DNA from: an uncultured Planctomycetaceae bacterium
Lineage (GTDB): Bacteria > Planctomycetota > Planctomycetia > Gemmatales > Gemmataceae
Assembly: GCA_903960945.1 (NCBI GenBank)
Contig: CAJCCR010000192.1
Span: 1 to 36,409, forward strand
DNA length: 36,409 bases
Direction of reading: 5' to 3'
In this document: piece after piece, positions 34,966 to 36,409 of the stretch
Numbering within the stretch: position 1 is the stretch's first letter
How the letters are laid out: the number at the start of each line of letters is the position of its first letter
Translations under genes and position numbers: made by a program
Notes under the pieces: generated by a model
The model's database searches: none
What the model saw: only the letters and a program-made list of their open reading frames with translations
Told to the model about the DNA's origin: nothing

Positions 34966-35689
34966 CGCTCTGCTTCCATTTTAAATGTATTTCACCAAAA
35001 TTTTCATCTTGTTGTGCAAATATCGATTGTTTTTTTATAAGTTCGAGTATCGCAAGAAATAGACCGATCAAACGCATTTTGTGGAATGGGGGGCAGAATA
35101 AATCCCTGAATGGTATAGATTTTTCTCGAATTAACTTCTCGGTTATTTCTTCTAGGTATACCTCCATAGGAGTTTGATCCACAACAATCTCTTGGGATTG
35201 AATTGCAAGCGTTTCTTTCATGATTCTTCCAAATGCACTTACTAAATCCCAGAGTTCTACTTCCTGAATTGGTTTTTCGGAACTTACTCGTTCCTCGTGG
35301 AATTGATCCGAAATTAAACGGGGGATTTTCTGGCCTGCAGTCTCTGCTTGTTCCTCTAAAATTTCGACTGCATCTTTAAATTTTTTGTATTCCACTAGTT
35401 GTCTTACAATTTCATTTCTTGGATCATCTTCTTTGTTGGTGTGTTGTATCTGCCTTGGTAAAAGTAATTGGCTTTTGATTTCCATCAACTTTGTTGCCAT
35501 TACTAAAAATTCACCTGCCAATGTTAAGTCTAAGAATGTGATAACCTCCATAAATTCCTTAAACTGATCCGCAATTCTTACAATTGATATTTCAAGAATG
35601 TCCACTTCTTCTTTTTTAACGAGATGTAATAAAAGGTCTAATGGGCCATGAAATGCATCTTGATTAATTCGATATTCCATATCAGACAT
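34952..35689 (-). CDS. scpA: Segregation and condensation protein A (ScpA)
   Basis: ScpA is the kleisin partner of the SMC complex for chromosome organisation. The 245 residues start with [31 protein letters not shown], the diagnostic N-terminal domain, followed by [23 protein letters not shown], an acidic middle, and a winged-helix-like C-terminus. ATG 35689 has AGG nine bases upstream; 35698 is an alternative. It follows the uncharacterised gene at 35703 by 13 bases, and so is probably cotranscribed with it. Its expected partner scpB is not visible within the window. Confidence 0.92.
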   Translation of the reverse strand: MSDMEYRINQDAFHGPLDLLLHLVKKEEVDILEISIVRIADQFKEFMEVITFLDLTLAGEFLVMATKLMEIKSQLLLPRQIQHTNKEDDPRNEIVRQLVEYKKFKDAVEILEEQAETAGQKIPRLISDQFHEERVSSEKPIQEVELWDLVSAFGRIMKETLAIQSQEIVVDQTPMEVYLEEITEKLIREKSIPFRDLFCPPFHKMRLIGLFLAILELIKKQSIFAQQDENFGEIHLKWKQSVTVF

Positions 35690-35702
35690 GGTAAGCATCC
35701 TG

Positions 35703-36374
35703 CTATTTTGGTGAATGTTTTGAGGTTTCTATATCTGATTGGGAAACATCACTATTTACATGTTCTTGCTGTATTTCGAAAAAGTGGTTTAAACTTTTTG
35801 AAACATTCAAATTTATGATGTTTTCTTCGCATATACATGAAATAAAATCAGCGTTTCCAGGAACTAGGTAAATGCTTTGATTAGTCGGGCCAAACATCTC
35901 AATATTATTCCATTCCCCTAAAATGTTTTGGGGAAATGAAAAAATAGTTTGATTCGCAAATTCATTTACATGCATGGGGTTCTTGTGCTGAACTGAAGCA
36001 ATATGGTTTTTGATGAAGCTAATCTTGGCGCTTAAATCTTCAATCGAATCCAAGATGTTACTTTTAGAAAGTTTTCCTTGGCTTTTTAAATAAATTGCTG
36101 CGGTTTGATTAATCGTTTTTTCAAGTTCAAAAATCAAGTTTGCCCTACCAATGAACAACTGTGTAAACGCTTCGAAGTTTTTTACGATCTCTTCTTGGAT
36201 TGTGTTGTCTAGGGAATTAAGTTCTCCCTCAGTAAGATTTTTAGTGTCTGAGAAAGCAAAAATATCTTCTGATTTACTGTTGGGTAATTCGTTCTTGCCT
36301 TTTATTCGTGTGCATATTTCCAAAAGTTTTGATTTGCAAATGTCAATTTCTTTAGCATGGTCCGTTATTTGCAT
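35703..36374 (-). CDS. Hypothetical cytoplasmic protein upstream of scpA
   Basis: I do not recognise this 223-residue protein. It has no signal peptide or membrane segment. The first 130 residues are helical and charged with coiled-coil-like character (IQEEIVKNFEAFTQLFIGRANLIFELEK). A C-terminal part contains shorter hydrophobic strands (QSIYLVPGNADFISCIC) and a hydrophilic tail ending in SKHSPK. The ATG at 36374 lies near the right edge. It precedes scpA by 13 bases. Function unknown; a role in chromosome segregation is only suggested by position. Confidence 0.65.
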   Translation of the reverse strand: MQITDHAKEIDICKSKLLEICTRIKGKNELPNSKSEDIFAFSDTKNLTEGELNSLDNTIQEEIVKNFEAFTQLFIGRANLIFELEKTINQTAAIYLKSQGKLSKSNILDSIEDLSAKISFIKNHIASVQHKNPMHVNEFANQTIFSFPQNILGEWNNIEMFGPTNQSIYLVPGNADFISCICEENIINLNVSKSLNHFFEIQQEHVNSDVSQSDIETSKHSPK

Positions 36375-36409
36375 AATGATGGACTGAATGAAGCAAAAAA
36401 TACAGTCAC

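Noticed and set aside
1-36409. CRISPR arrays, insertion sequences, prophage genes, integrase or attachment sites
   Set aside because: No spaced direct repeats, transposase or integrase motifs, or duplicated tRNA end were seen in reading the window; the single tRNA-Arg has no repeated 3' end nearby.

Overview
The window reads as a bacterial chromosome segment, most likely from the phylum Planctomycetota with moderately AT-rich DNA. The main pointers are a large secreted protein with the planctomycete PSCyt/DUF1549-DUF1553 cytochrome-like architecture (3186-5714), a long GH38-related protein of a type I associate with planctomycetes (16583-19300), many secreted or lipoprotein orphans, and outer-membrane features (an Omp85-type barrel at the left edge). 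No order or genus can be named from the sequence alone. No CRISPR array, insertion sequence, prophage, integron or attachment site was seen, and the window looks like core chromosome with small lineage-specific genes in between.

Layout, left to right. 1-2997 (minus, runs off the left edge): an M1 metallopeptidase continued in frame by an Omp85/BamA-like beta-barrel. 3186-5714 (minus): PSCyt/DUF1549-DUF1553 protein. 5868-6212 (minus): small DUF3467-like protein. 6334-6407: tRNA-Arg(UCG). 6469-8407 (minus): queF, a TPR-like anchored protein and a small membrane protein. 8519-10652 (plus): a secreted alpha/alpha-toroid protein and a FolK-SDR fusion. 10672-11094 (minus): orphan. 11374-15607 (plus): lipoprotein, secreted alpha/beta hydrolase, purine nucleoside phosphorylase, YhcC-type radical SAM protein. 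15643-20452 (minus): two Tyr/Pro-rich secreted proteins, GH38-like protein, lipoprotein, Mn-type superoxide dismutase. 20824-22547 (plus): small coiled-coil protein, ispD, upp. 22544-27376 (minus): CDF transporter, secreted TPR protein, PIN-TRAM membrane protein, dGTPase, HIT protein. 27572-34965 (plus): rpmF-plsX-fabD-acpP-fabF, a methyltransferase, a membrane-anchored ComEA-like protein, uvrB. 34952-36374 (minus): scpA and an uncharacterised gene.

How genes work together. The clearest unit is the fatty-acid synthesis cluster rpmF-plsX-fabD-acpP-fabF, with short gaps and an ATGA overlap between acpP and fabF; fabH and fabG, often found in such clusters, are not in it. Nucleotide and cofactor metabolism is scattered: purine nucleoside phosphorylase, upp and dgt for bases and nucleotides, folK for folate, queF for queuosine, ispD for isoprenoids. 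uvrB and scpA converge with overlapping 3' ends.

The most unusual items are the M1 peptidase-Omp85 barrel fusion at the left edge and the FolK-SDR fusion whose SDR half has Phe at the normal catalytic Tyr position. Neither can be called undescribed without a database search, but both are read directly from uninterrupted reading frames.
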